A stretch of DNA of 64,000 nucleotides. Origin: Cellulomonas aerilata (GTDB lineage Bacteria; Actinomycetota; Actinomycetes; Actinomycetales; Cellulomonadaceae). This document shows, piece after piece, positions 35,771-44,123 of the stretch. Under the pieces are notes generated by a model. The model saw nothing but the letters and a program-made list of their open reading frames with translations. It did not search any database and was not told the origin of the DNA. The position numbers were made by a program, and so were the translations under genes. Positions within the stretch are counted from its first letter, which is position 1. Every line of letters begins with the position of its first letter. Location: contig NZ_BJYY01000013.1 in assembly GCF_007991755.1 (NCBI RefSeq), positions 372,001 through 436,000 of the forward strand, given 5' to 3'.

Positions 35771-35803
35771 GGGCCGACGCTACCGGCCCGGGCACCGGCG
35801 GGC

Positions 35804-36121
35804 TCAGACGTCGACGAGCCGCAACCGCACGTGCGCGGTGTCCCCGGCGGCGAGGCCCTCGGCGGTGCGGACCGCCTTCTTCACCGGCAGCACGTAGGTG
35901 CCGGCCGTGGCGTCGGGGAACAGCGACGTGCGCCACGACGTCGCCCCGATCGTCACCGCGACCCGCACCGAGCCGAAGCCGCGGACCGCGGGGCCGGCAC
36001 GGTCCAGCAGCTCGTCGGCGAGGTCGGTCGGCAGGCTGACGAACGTCCAGCTGTCCGTCCGGGCCTGCCACAGCCACAGGTCCGCGTCGAACGTGTAGGT
36101 CGGGGTGAGCCGGTCGGTCAT
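35804..36121 (-). CDS. DUF1905 domain protein
   Basis: This 105-residue protein spans a complete DUF1905 domain: TFDADLWLWQARTDSWTFV, GFGSVRVAVTIGATSWRTSLF and the end TYVLPVKKAVRTAEGLAAGD. DUF1905 is small, beta-barrel-like and of unknown role. The gene is 33 bp from the amidohydrolase on the same strand and may be cotranscribed. Confidence 0.88.
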   Translation of the reverse strand: MTDRLTPTYTFDADLWLWQARTDSWTFVSLPTDLADELLDRAGPAVRGFGSVRVAVTIGATSWRTSLFPDATAGTYVLPVKKAVRTAEGLAAGDTAHVRLRLVDV

Positions 36122-36243
36122 GGCGGCATCGTCGCGCCGGTGGGGCGTCGGGGACCAGGGTCCGTGCCCACCCGCCGACCTCCGCGGCGGCGGACCGGCT
36201 CTCCACCGGGCCCGCCCGGCCCGCCGCGGATACCGTGACCGCC

Positions 36244-36783
36244 ATGGCCGACGACCCTGCCGGACGAGCTGCGGACGTGCTCCGCGGCTACCTCGCCTGC
36301 GGCGACGCCGGCACCCTGGACGACCTGGGGACCTGGTTGCACGACGACGTCGTGGTCCACCCGTCCGGCGGCGGACCGCCGTACTCGGGTGTCCCGGAGG
36401 CGGCCCTCACCTGGGCGGAGGCGCACGAGGGGCTGGGGTCGCTGCGGCACGAGGTGCACGACGTCGTCGCGCAGCGCCTGCCCGACGGCGACGACCGGGT
36501 GGTGGCGCGGGTGCGGGTGTCGGGGACGCACGACGGCGCCTTCCTCGGCCTCGACCCGACCGGGCGGCCGCTGGCCGTGGACCAGGGGCTGTTCGCGCGG
36601 GTGTCGCAGGGCCGGATCACCGAGCTGTGGGAGATCACGGACACCGGCCAGGCGCTGCAGCAGCTCGGTGTGGTGGGGGTGGACCAGCCGCTGACCCCCG
36701 GACCGCGCCCGGCCGGGCAGCCCGAGCCGTCCGAGCCGGTCGAGTCCCCCGCCGCCACCCCCACCGAGCCGCCGGACCTCTGA
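36244..36783 (+). CDS. SnoaL/NTF2-like protein
   Basis: This protein of about 179 residues starts at ATG 36244. GTG 36235 is in frame but overlaps TACCGT (36231-36236), a likely -10 for a leaderless transcript. Residues about 8-130 form an NTF2-like fold (RGYLACGDAGTLDDLGTWLHDDVVVH, DQGLFARVSQGRITELWEITD). The C-terminal 35 residues are Pro/Glu-rich and probably disordered. Family members bind or isomerise small hydrophobic ligands. No catalytic role can be assigned. Confidence 0.75.
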   Translation: MADDPAGRAADVLRGYLACGDAGTLDDLGTWLHDDVVVHPSGGGPPYSGVPEAALTWAEAHEGLGSLRHEVHDVVAQRLPDGDDRVVARVRVSGTHDGAFLGLDPTGRPLAVDQGLFARVSQGRITELWEITDTGQALQQLGVVGVDQPLTPGPRPAGQPEPSEPVESPAATPTEPPDL

Positions 36784-36808
36784 CGCCCGCTACGCGGCCG
36801 GACGGGCG

Positions 36809-36833
36809 CCGGTCGGCTTGCCGCACCGACCGG
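36809..36833. terminator. Hairpin between convergent genes
   Basis: CCGGTCGG and CCGACCGG form an 8-bp stem with a 9-nt loop, 26 bp past the SnoaL-like gene. Confidence 0.45.
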
Positions 36834-36871
36834 TACCGCCGGGCGCCCGAGGGGGCGCCGGTCGGGGCCGT

Positions 36872-36900
36872 TCAGTGCCGGTCAGTGCCGGTCAGTGCCG
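36872..36900. repeat. 10-bp tandem repeat across the hydrolase stop codon
   Basis: Three copies of a TCAGTGCCGG-type unit; the last contains the stop codon of the gene ending at 36892. Confidence 0.8.
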
Positions 36901-37650
36901 GACGGCGGCCTGGACCACCTCGACGACCGCCGGCCAGATGGCGGACGCCGGGTCGATGACGGCGAAGTGGTCCCCCGGGCCGTCCACCACGACGACGTCG
37001 TCCCCTGCGCGGGTCGCGGCGGCCACGAAGGAGCGGCCGGTCGCGAGCAGGTCCGGGTCGTCGTCGGCGGCCGACACCACCGCCAGCGGCAGGCCGATCG
37101 GCACGCGCGCGGCCGGCGACGACGCGCGGTAGACGTCCGGCACGTCGTCCGGCGTCCCGCCCAGCGCGAGCTGCACCGCACCGTCGCCGAGCCGGCGACG
37201 GTGCCCCTCGACCAGGTCCAGCACGCCGGCGAGCGAGACGGTGAGCGCCGGACGCACCCGGGCGGCCGGGTCGGCGGCCGCGTCGGCGGCGAGCCGGGCG
37301 ACGAGCTGACCACCGGCGGAGTGGCCGAGGGTCACCACCCGCGCCGGGTCCAGAGCGGTGTCGAGGTCCGCCAGCGCCGCGAGCGCCGCCGCGACGTCCC
37401 GGGTGGTGGCGTCCCAGCCGTGGCGGTCGGGTCGGCGGTACTCGACGTTCCAGGTCGCCAGGCCGCGAGCGGTCAGGTCCTGCGCCATCGGGTCCATCAG
37501 GTCGGCGCGGTAGCGCGAGCGCCAGTAGCCGCCGTGGACCAGCACGGCCACCGGCCACCCGCCCGGCGGCGTCGGGCCGGCGGGCAGGCGCAGGTCCGCG
37601 TACTGGTCCGGGTCGGGGCCGTACGGGTGGGCGACCGGGGCGTCCGTCAC
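36892..37650 (-). CDS. Alpha/beta hydrolase, probable kynurenine formamidase
   Basis: This 252-residue hydrolase starts at GTG 37650, overlapping the kynureninase stop by 4 nt. HGGYW (residues 39-43) and LGHSAGG with nucleophile Ser111 are characteristic of AFMID-type arylformamidases. A C-terminal PGDHFAVID supplies the catalytic His and SAADDDP a plausible Asp. It would hydrolyse N-formylkynurenine to kynurenine, the substrate of the coupled enzyme. Typical bacterial KynB is a different fold, so this is the eukaryotic-style esterase version. Identification rests on motif and operon partner. Confidence 0.8.
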   Translation of the reverse strand: MTDAPVAHPYGPDPDQYADLRLPAGPTPPGGWPVAVLVHGGYWRSRYRADLMDPMAQDLTARGLATWNVEYRRPDRHGWDATTRDVAAALAALADLDTALDPARVVTLGHSAGGQLVARLAADAAADPAARVRPALTVSLAGVLDLVEGHRRRLGDGAVQLALGGTPDDVPDVYRASSPAARVPIGLPLAVVSAADDDPDLLATGRSFVAAATRAGDDVVVVDGPGDHFAVIDPASAIWPAVVEVVQAAVRH

Positions 37651-38903
37651 GGGCGTGGCCGGTCGAGCAGGACGTCGCGGAGCACGGCGAGCCCGTCGTG
37701 CAGCTCGCGGAAGCTCGTGCTGAGCGGCGCCGGGCCGATGCGGATGCCGCCCGGCTGCCGGTAGTCCGGCACGACGCCGCGCTGCCAGAGCAGGTCGGTC
37801 ACCTCGCGGAAGTCGTCACGTCGCAGGGTCACGTGGCCGCCGCGCCGGCGCGCGTCCCGCGGCGAGACGACGTCGACTCCAAGCGGGGCGAGCCACGCGT
37901 CCGCCAGCTCCAGCGTGAGCTCGGTCAGCTGCACCGACTTGGCGCGCACCGCGGCCATCCCGGCCCGGTCGATGACCTCGAGCCCGCAGCGCAGCGGCAC
38001 CATCGCCAGGATCGGCGGGGTCCCGCTGACCAGGCTCCGCGCCCCCGCAGCGGGGGCGTAGCCCGGTCCCATGACCATCGGCTCGGCGTGACCCATCCAT
38101 CCCTGCACCGGCTGCCGCAGCCGACCCTGGTGCCGCGCGGCCAGGTAGCCGAACGCGGGCGAGCCGGGGCCGCCGCACAGGTACTTGTACGTGCAGCCCA
38201 CCGCCAGGTCGACGCCCCAGGCGTCCAGCTCCAGGTCCACGGACCCGACGGAGTGGCTCAGGTCCCACAGCACCAGGCCACCGGCGTCATGGACGACGGC
38301 GGTGATGCCCGCGGCGTCGGCCAGGTGGCCCGAGCGGTAGGCGACGTGGCTGAACGTCGCCAGGGCGGTGCGCGGGCCGACGGAAGCCCGGACCTGCTCC
38401 ACCGTCACGCCCGACGCCGGGTCGGTGTCGATCCACCGCACGGTCAGGCCGCGCTCCGCGGCGATGCCCTCGAGCACGTACCGGTCGGTCGGGAAGTTGT
38501 CGGTGTCGCACACGATCTCGTCGCGCCCGTCCGCGGCGGCGTCGACCGCCGCGCGGACCAGCTTGTAGAACAGCACGGTCGTCGAGTCCGCGACGACCGT
38601 CTGCCCCGGCGCGGCGCCCAGCACGACGCGGCCAAGCTCGTCGCCCACGACCTCGGGCCAGCGCATCCACCCGTCCGTCCAGCCCCGGATGAGCCGGCCG
38701 GCCCACTGGGAGCCGACGAAGTCCGCCATCCGCTCCGCGGTCGCGCGCAGCGGCCGGCCGAGAGAGTTGCCGTCGAGGTACGACACGACGTCGGGGGCGG
38801 CGTCCAGCAGGAACTCCGTGCGCAGCGGCGCGAGTGGGTCGTCGGCGTCCAGCGCCTCCGCGCGGGCCAGCCAGCGGGTGCCGGTCGAGGGTGCGGTGGT
38901 CAC
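37647..38903 (-). CDS. kynU: Kynureninase
   Basis: This 418-residue PLP enzyme starts at GTG 38903 with AGGAGG upstream. The PLP lysine is Lys240 in GCTYKYLCGGPG, and the cofactor-binding WDLSHSVG (Asp214, His217) precedes it. YLDGNSLGRPL at the N-terminus and RQPGGIRIGPAPLSTSF at the C-terminus also match kynureninase. It cleaves kynurenine to anthranilate and alanine (or hydroxykynurenine to hydroxyanthranilate). Tryptophan 2,3-dioxygenase is not in the window, so the pathway's first step is elsewhere or kynurenine is imported. Confidence 0.95.
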   Translation of the reverse strand: MTTAPSTGTRWLARAEALDADDPLAPLRTEFLLDAAPDVVSYLDGNSLGRPLRATAERMADFVGSQWAGRLIRGWTDGWMRWPEVVGDELGRVVLGAAPGQTVVADSTTVLFYKLVRAAVDAAADGRDEIVCDTDNFPTDRYVLEGIAAERGLTVRWIDTDPASGVTVEQVRASVGPRTALATFSHVAYRSGHLADAAGITAVVHDAGGLVLWDLSHSVGSVDLELDAWGVDLAVGCTYKYLCGGPGSPAFGYLAARHQGRLRQPVQGWMGHAEPMVMGPGYAPAAGARSLVSGTPPILAMVPLRCGLEVIDRAGMAAVRAKSVQLTELTLELADAWLAPLGVDVVSPRDARRRGGHVTLRRDDFREVTDLLWQRGVVPDYRQPGGIRIGPAPLSTSFRELHDGLAVLRDVLLDRPRP

Positions 38904-38915
38904 GCGCTCGTCCTC

Positions 38916-38957
38916 CTGTCGTCGGGCTGTCTGTCGTCGGGCTCTCTGTGGTCGGGC
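38916..38957. repeat. 15-bp tandem repeat past the TetR gene
   Basis: Unit CTGTCGTCGGGCTST occurs nearly three times, 26 bp past the stop at 38983. Confidence 0.75.
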
Positions 38958-38982
38958 GCGGGCGTCGCGGACGCCGGCGGGG

Positions 38983-39753
38983 TCACGCCGTACGGCGCTG
39001 CAGCGCGACGAAGATCTGGTCGAGACCGAGCGGCTCCACGGCGAGCGCCTCCGCACCGGTCGAGGGCGCCAGGGAATCGATGAGCAGGCGCGCGTACCGC
39101 TGCCAGGCGTCGTCGCTGACGCCACGGGTGGCGTCCGCGACCGCCCCGATCATCAGCATGAAGATCGGCACGTCGGACGCCGCGACCTCCGGCCGCACCG
39201 ACCCCTCGGCCTGCGCGCGCGCGACGAGGTCCTCGACGAGGCCGTGCAGCATCCGGCGCTTGCCCTCCGCCTCCGCGCCCGGCGTCCCGGCCCCGGCGAG
39301 CACCTGGGCCAGCCCGCGGTCGCGCGTCCGGGCCTCGGCGGCGCCCCAGATGTAGGTCCGCAGCCCCTCTCCGGCGCTGGGTGCGTCCCCGGCGGACCGG
39401 GCGAGCTCGACCAGCGTGGAGAACTTGGCGTCGAAGAGCGCGTCGACGACCGCCTGCTTGTCCGCGAACCGGCGGTAGACGGTCCCGACCCCGAGGCCGG
39501 CCTCGTGCGCGATGTCGTTGAGCGTCGCCCCCAGCCCACGCTCGGCGAAGACACGCGCCGCGACGTCCAGGACGAGCCGGCGGTTGCGCTCGGCGTCGGC
39601 TCGCAGGGGCCGCGGACCGGCGGTCACGGCCTCGGCCGCTGCGCGGGCCGGGCGCCCTGCAGGGTCGCGTGCGGGGTCGCGTGCGGGGTCACGTGCGAGG
39701 TTGCCCCCGGCGTCCTGCGCTGCGCTCCCCACGTCGGCCTCGGTGCTCCTCAC
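38983..39753 (-). CDS. TetR family regulator of the adjacent MFS gene
   Basis: This 256-residue regulator starts at GTG 39753. The first 45 residues are low-complexity, including three ARDP repeats encoded by a 12-bp tandem repeat (39662-39697). The HTH covers LNDIAHEAGLGVGTVYRRFADK, followed by a TetR C-terminal ligand/dimer domain. It diverges from an EmrB-type MFS gene. A near-perfect palindrome between them (39793-39815) is the likely operator. The low-complexity extension may be non-essential, and a downstream start is possible. Confidence 0.9.
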   Translation of the reverse strand: MRSTEADVGSAAQDAGGNLARDPARDPARDPAGRPARAAAEAVTAGPRPLRADAERNRRLVLDVAARVFAERGLGATLNDIAHEAGLGVGTVYRRFADKQAVVDALFDAKFSTLVELARSAGDAPSAGEGLRTYIWGAAEARTRDRGLAQVLAGAGTPGAEAEGKRRMLHGLVEDLVARAQAEGSVRPEVAASDVPIFMLMIGAVADATRGVSDDAWQRYARLLIDSLAPSTGAEALAVEPLGLDQIFVALQRRTA

Positions 39754-39792
39754 CCGGCGAGTCTAGGCCGCGGTGACCTGGGTCGCAGCCAC

Positions 39793-39827
39793 AAGTGGAT
39801 GCTTTTCATCCGCTTCCGCGTTACCCT
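39793..39827. promoter_or_regulatory. TetR operator and MFS promoter
   Basis: AAGTGGATG and CATCCGCTT form an inverted repeat (8 of 9 positions) around a CTTTT spacer at 39793-39815. TACCCT at 39822-39827 is a candidate -10 for the MFS gene. The layout fits repression of both divergent genes. Confidence 0.7.
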
Positions 39828-39884
39828 CGACGGTGCGTCCAGCGTCGAACGCCCCGCTCGCATCCGGCCGCTGAAGGACGCCCC

Positions 39885-41396
39885 ATGACCTCCCCCTCCG
39901 CACCACCCGCGCGTCCGCGCGTCGACCACCGCTGGCTCGGGCTCGCCGTGCTGGGCATCGCCCAGCTCATGGTCGTGCTGGACGCCACGATCGTGAACAT
40001 CGCGCTGCCCACCGCGCAGCGCGACCTCACCTTCGACGACGACCAGCGTCAGTGGGTCGTCACGGCCTACTCGCTGGCCTTCGGCAGCCTGCTGCTGCTC
40101 GGCGGGCGTCTGTCGGACCTCCTCGGCCGCCGGCGCGCGTTCATGGCCGGCCTGGTGGGGTTCGCGCTCGCGTCCGCGCTGGGCGGCGCGGCCCAGAGCT
40201 TCGAGATGCTCGTCGCCGCCCGAGCCCTGCAGGGCGTGTTCGCCGCCCTCCTGGCGCCCGCGGCGCTGTCCCTGCTGACCACGACGTTCACCGACCCGCG
40301 CGAGCGCGGGAAGGCGTTCGGCATCTTCGGCGCCATCGCCGGCTCCGGCGCCGCGATCGGCCTGCTGCTGGGCGGCGCCCTCACCGAGTACGCCTCGTGG
40401 CGCTGGTGCCTGTACGTGAACCTGCCGATCGCCGCCGTCGGCCTGGTCGGGGCGGTCCTGTACCTCAGGGCGCACCCGCGCCCTGCCGAGCGCCCGCACA
40501 TCGACGTCCCCGGCGTCGTCACCGCCACCGCCGGCCTCGTGGCGATCGTCTACGGGTTCTCCAACGCCGAGACGAACGGCTGGGACGACCCGGTGACGGT
40601 CGGGTGCCTGATCGGCGGCGTGCTGCTGCTGGTGGCGTTCGTCGTCATCCAGACCCGCGTCGCGCACCCGCTGCTGCCCCTGCGCGTCGTGCTGGACCGT
40701 GACCGCGGCGGCGCCTACCTGACCATGGCGCTCACCGCCGTCGGGATGTTCGGCCTCTTCCTCTTCCTCACCTACTACCTGCAGGTGACGCTCGGCTTCT
40801 CCTCCATGCGCACCGGGCTCGCCTTCCTGCCGATGAGCGCCGCGATCATGACCAGCGCCGCCGTCATCGGTGGCCGGCTGCTGCCGCGCGTCGGCCCCAA
40901 GGTGCTGATCACCGTCGGCGGGCTGCTGGCGGCCGCCGGCATGGTGCTGCTGACCCGGATCGGGCTCGACACGGGCTACGCGGGGACGGTGCTGCCCGGC
41001 CTCCTGGTGCTGGGCCTGGGCCTCGGGCTCATCTTCTCCTCGGCGATGAACACCGCGACGGCGGGCGTGGACCGGCGCGACGCCGGTGTGGCGTCGGCGA
41101 CCGTCAACACCATGCAGCAGATCGGCGGCTCGATCGGCACCGCCCTGCTGAGCACGCTCAGCGCCAACGCGATCGCGTCCTCCCTCGCCGACCGCGACCC
41201 GACGCCGGCCGCGCTGGCGGCGGCCACCCTGCAGGGCTACCACACGGCGTTCTGGTGCTCCGCGGCCGCGTTCCTGGTCGTCGCCCTCGTCGGCGCGACG
41301 GTCCTCAACCGGCACTCGGTCCGGGTGGCGATGCTCGCCGCACGCACCCAGGCCGGGGCCCTGCCCGCGGCGCCGGAGCCCGTCACCGCCCACTGA
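39885..41396 (+). CDS. DHA2-family (EmrB/QacA-like) MFS multidrug transporter
   Basis: This 503-residue transporter starts at ATG 39885, with AAGGA upstream. Fourteen hydrophobic segments are expected. Signatures are VLDATIVNIALPTAQRDL at helix 1, motif A LSDLLGRRR after helix 2, and motif C-like AIAGSGAAIGLLLGGAL. The family exports diverse hydrophobic compounds using proton antiport. Its regulation by the divergent TetR protein is well supported by the palindrome upstream. A 17-bp repeat follows its stop. Confidence 0.93.
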   Translation: MTSPSAPPARPRVDHRWLGLAVLGIAQLMVVLDATIVNIALPTAQRDLTFDDDQRQWVVTAYSLAFGSLLLLGGRLSDLLGRRRAFMAGLVGFALASALGGAAQSFEMLVAARALQGVFAALLAPAALSLLTTTFTDPRERGKAFGIFGAIAGSGAAIGLLLGGALTEYASWRWCLYVNLPIAAVGLVGAVLYLRAHPRPAERPHIDVPGVVTATAGLVAIVYGFSNAETNGWDDPVTVGCLIGGVLLLVAFVVIQTRVAHPLLPLRVVLDRDRGGAYLTMALTAVGMFGLFLFLTYYLQVTLGFSSMRTGLAFLPMSAAIMTSAAVIGGRLLPRVGPKVLITVGGLLAAAGMVLLTRIGLDTGYAGTVLPGLLVLGLGLGLIFSSAMNTATAGVDRRDAGVASATVNTMQQIGGSIGTALLSTLSANAIASSLADRDPTPAALAAATLQGYHTAFWCSAAAFLVVALVGATVLNRHSVRVAMLAARTQAGALPAAPEPVTAH

Positions 41397-41412
41397 CCGG
41401 GTCCGACCGGCC

Positions 41413-41456
41413 CGGCCGGCTCGCGGGCGCGGCCGGCTCGCGGGCGCGGCCGGCTC
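41413..41456. repeat. 17-bp tandem repeat past the MFS stop
   Basis: Unit CGGCCGGCTCGCGGGCG occurs about 2.6 times, 17 bp past the stop. The GCCGGC core could also fold. Confidence 0.8.
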
Positions 41457-41489
41457 CGGCGCCCGGGCCCGTAGGACCCACCGGCCACG

Positions 41490-42500
41490 TCAGGCTCGGG
41501 CCGCCTCGGCGTCGGCGACCATCGCGGTGAGCTCCGCGACGTCGAACGACCGGGGCGCCCGACCCTCGGCGAGCAGCCGGTGGGCTGCGAGCCGGACCGC
41601 GTCGTTCACCGGTGTGGCCACGCCGTGGAGCCGGCCGAGCAGGCCGATCTCACCGTTGAGGTAGTCGACCTCGATGCTGCCGGTCCCCCGCGCCAGGCTC
41701 TGCCACGTCGAGCTGCCGCCGCGGTCGGTGCCCGGCGCCGGCCGGACCTGCACCGCGTCCCCGCGCCGCGCGGCCTCCTCCTGCGGGGTGGAGAACGCGA
41801 TCCCGGCCGCGGTCAGCGCCGCCCGACCCTCGGCACGCAGGCGTGCGGCGAGCTCGTCCGTGCCGGGCGCGCGGCCGCACACGGCGTCCAGGCCGTTGCC
41901 GAGGTTGCTGAGCAGCTTGCCGTGCTTCCAGCGCATGACCTCGGCGTCCTCGACGGCGAGGAACCGGCTGGCGCCCAGGGCCGCCACGAGGCGCGCCGAC
42001 ACGTCGTCGAGCGGGCCACCCAGGCGGCCCACCGTGAGCCACCCCGAGTACGGGAACCCCTCGGCGTGGACGACGCCCGGCTCCAGGTAGGTGGCCGGCA
42101 GCCACACGCACACCGGGTAGACGCGGGCGAACAGCCGCAGCGCGGCGACCTCGTTGGCCACCCCGTTCTGCGCGACGACGAACGCCAGGGTGGCGGCGGC
42201 CGGGCGGCCCGACGGCCCGACCGGCACGTGCGCCCAGGTGTCGAGCACGTCGCGGGTGTCCTGGGACTTGACCGCGCAGACCAGGACGTCGTCCGGCGTG
42301 AGCGCGAGCTCGTCCGGTCCGGACACCGTCGGGACCGGCAGGGTCACGGCGCCCTCGGCGGTGTGCAGGGTCAACCCCTCCGACCGCAGCGCGTCCCCGT
42401 GCGCGCCGCGCGCCACCAGGACCACGTCGTGCCCGGACTGGTGCAGCCGCGCGCCGAGGGTCCCACCCACGGCGCCGGCTCCGATGATGACGAAGCGCAT
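41490..42500 (-). CDS. Ketopantoate reductase-like (PanE/ApbA) protein
   Basis: This 336-residue protein starts at ATG 42500. FVIIGAGAVGGTLGARLHQSG is the NADP-binding glycine motif (fewer than 20 residues shown here: IIGAGAVGGTLGARL). KSQDTRDVLD and the catalytic-lysine region RWKHGKLLSNLGNGLDAVCG match PanE/ApbA. SIEVDYLNGEIGLLGR is the conserved C-terminal motif. The family reduces 2-dehydropantoate or related 2-keto acids. The window contains no other pantothenate genes, so it could be a PanE paralogue with another substrate. Confidence 0.88.
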   Translation of the reverse strand: MRFVIIGAGAVGGTLGARLHQSGHDVVLVARGAHGDALRSEGLTLHTAEGAVTLPVPTVSGPDELALTPDDVLVCAVKSQDTRDVLDTWAHVPVGPSGRPAAATLAFVVAQNGVANEVAALRLFARVYPVCVWLPATYLEPGVVHAEGFPYSGWLTVGRLGGPLDDVSARLVAALGASRFLAVEDAEVMRWKHGKLLSNLGNGLDAVCGRAPGTDELAARLRAEGRAALTAAGIAFSTPQEEAARRGDAVQVRPAPGTDRGGSSTWQSLARGTGSIEVDYLNGEIGLLGRLHGVATPVNDAVRLAAHRLLAEGRAPRSFDVAELTAMVADAEAARA

Positions 42501-42630
42501 CCGGGCATCCTCGTCGACGTACGGGTGCCTCGCCGACCGGGCGGCGGATCACCGGAGCGGACAACGGGGCGCCGGGGCGGACGACAGGCCGCCGGAGCGG
42601 ACGGCGGGCCGCCGGAGCGCGCGGCGAGCG

Positions 42631-43866
42631 TCAGGCGTCGACGAGCACGAACGCGTCCCCGCGCAGGATCGGCACGGCCCGTCCCGCGGCGTCGAGCCCG
42701 TCCACCTCGACCTCCGGGCTGCCGACGACCACGTCCACGTGCGTGGGCGCCTGGTTGAGCCCGGCCGCGACCCGGGCGTCGGGGTCGAGGTCCTCCGCGC
42801 CGGCGAAGGTGGTCGGGTACCCGTTGCCCCAGGCGATGTGCGAGCCGACGTTCTCGTCGAACAGCATGTCCCGGAAGGCGAGCCCCGCCCGCCGCACGCG
42901 CGACGACCCGTCGACGATCGCGACCTCGCCCAGGTGCCGCGCCCGCGGGACGGTGTCCAGCTCTCGGCGGACGGCGGCCTCCCCCCGGTCGGCGTGCGCG
43001 GCGCGGATGGCGCCGTCGGACAGCTCGAGGGAGAGGCCTTCCACGAGCGTGCTCATGTGCGCGAGGTAGAACGGCGCGGTGGTGCGGACGGTGCCCTCCG
43101 CCCGGCGCCAGTCCGGTGCGGTGTAGACCTCCTCGGTCGGCAGGTTCACGACGAAGCCGTGCCCGTCCGCAGCGGTGTGCCCGGCCGTCAGCCACCGCGA
43201 GCGCGGGGAGAGCCCCACCACGAGGTCGGTGCCGGGCCCACGGAAGCGGATGGCGTCGAACCGCCGGGCGTCCAGGAGGTCGCGGCGGGCCTCCAGGTCC
43301 GCCAGGTGCGCACGCCACGCCGCCACCGGGTCGTCCTCGTCGGCGCGCACCGCGACGGCGACCGCGCGCCACAGGCGGGCGACGTCCGGCTCGCCGAACA
43401 GGCTGGTGGCCCAGCCGGGGTTGGGGGCACCGACCATCGTCCAGCGGATCTGGTCCGCGGCGAGCAACGGCAGCAGCTCGCGCACGAGGTCCCGGGGCAC
43501 CGACGCCGCAAGCCGGGCCGGGTCGGCACCGGTCATCACGTCCGGGTTCGGGTTGCCGGTCAGGGTGACCAGCGCGGCTCCGTCGGGACGCAGGGCGCGC
43601 ACCCACGCCAGCTCGGAGGGCAGCGAGCGGCCGAGCCGGTCCTGCGGGGCGTGCTCCACCGCCAGGCGATGCAGGTGCTGGTCGACGTACAGCACCGTGA
43701 CGTGGCTCGCCCCGGCCCGGTACGCCGCCGCCGCGACGGCGCGGGCGACGGGTGCGTGCTCGACCATGCCCCGCACCACCAGGCGCTGGCCGGGCTGCAG
43801 GTTCACCCCCACCCGCACCACCAGCCCGGCGTAGGCCTCCACCAGGGCGTCCAGCGACTCGTCCAC
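42631..43866 (-). CDS. M29-family aminopeptidase
   Basis: This 411-residue protein uses GTG 43866, with GGGGA nearby; starts further upstream (43893, 43974) are in frame but would exceed the family length. LAxxxGVNLQPGQRL-like VRVGVNLQPGQRLVV opens the conserved region. NLPTEEVYTAPD, GLAFRDMLFDENVGSHIAWGNG and the HVDVVVGSPEV end are diagnostic of M29 thermostable metallo-aminopeptidases. Two metal ions are bound by Glu and His residues in these motifs. It is cytosolic and removes N-terminal residues. Confidence 0.9.
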   Translation of the reverse strand: MDESLDALVEAYAGLVVRVGVNLQPGQRLVVRGMVEHAPVARAVAAAAYRAGASHVTVLYVDQHLHRLAVEHAPQDRLGRSLPSELAWVRALRPDGAALVTLTGNPNPDVMTGADPARLAASVPRDLVRELLPLLAADQIRWTMVGAPNPGWATSLFGEPDVARLWRAVAVAVRADEDDPVAAWRAHLADLEARRDLLDARRFDAIRFRGPGTDLVVGLSPRSRWLTAGHTAADGHGFVVNLPTEEVYTAPDWRRAEGTVRTTAPFYLAHMSTLVEGLSLELSDGAIRAAHADRGEAAVRRELDTVPRARHLGEVAIVDGSSRVRRAGLAFRDMLFDENVGSHIAWGNGYPTTFAGAEDLDPDARVAAGLNQAPTHVDVVVGSPEVEVDGLDAAGRAVPILRGDAFVLVDA

Positions 43867-44063
43867 GACCGGTCCCCCGCTCGACGTCCGCACCGACGAC
43901 GCGAACCCGGCGGTCGCCCGCCGTGGCAGTGGCGCTGCGGCGGGGGTCCGGGTCCGTGCCTCGCAGTCCACCACCGCCGACGGCGGGCGGGCAACGCCTA
44001 CGGCGCGCGGCGCCCGTGCGTGGTGGCGTCCCCCGTGCCCTCGCCGGTGACCTGCCCGCCGTC

Positions 44064-44123
44064 CTCGCCGGTGTCCTCCTCGCCGGTGTCATGCTCGCCG
44101 GTGTCCTCCTCGCCGGTGTCCTA
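44064..44123. repeat. 15-bp tandem repeat at the xylulokinase stop
   Basis: Four units of CTCGCCGGTGTCNNN (CTC, ATG, CTC and CTA ends) lie at 44064-44123. The last unit contains the TAG stop of the kinase. On the coding strand they read DTGEE repeats beyond the stop, in frame. Confidence 0.9.

Noticed and set aside
44064-44123. CRISPR-like array
   Set aside because: Units of 15 bp repeat without spacers, so this is a simple tandem repeat.
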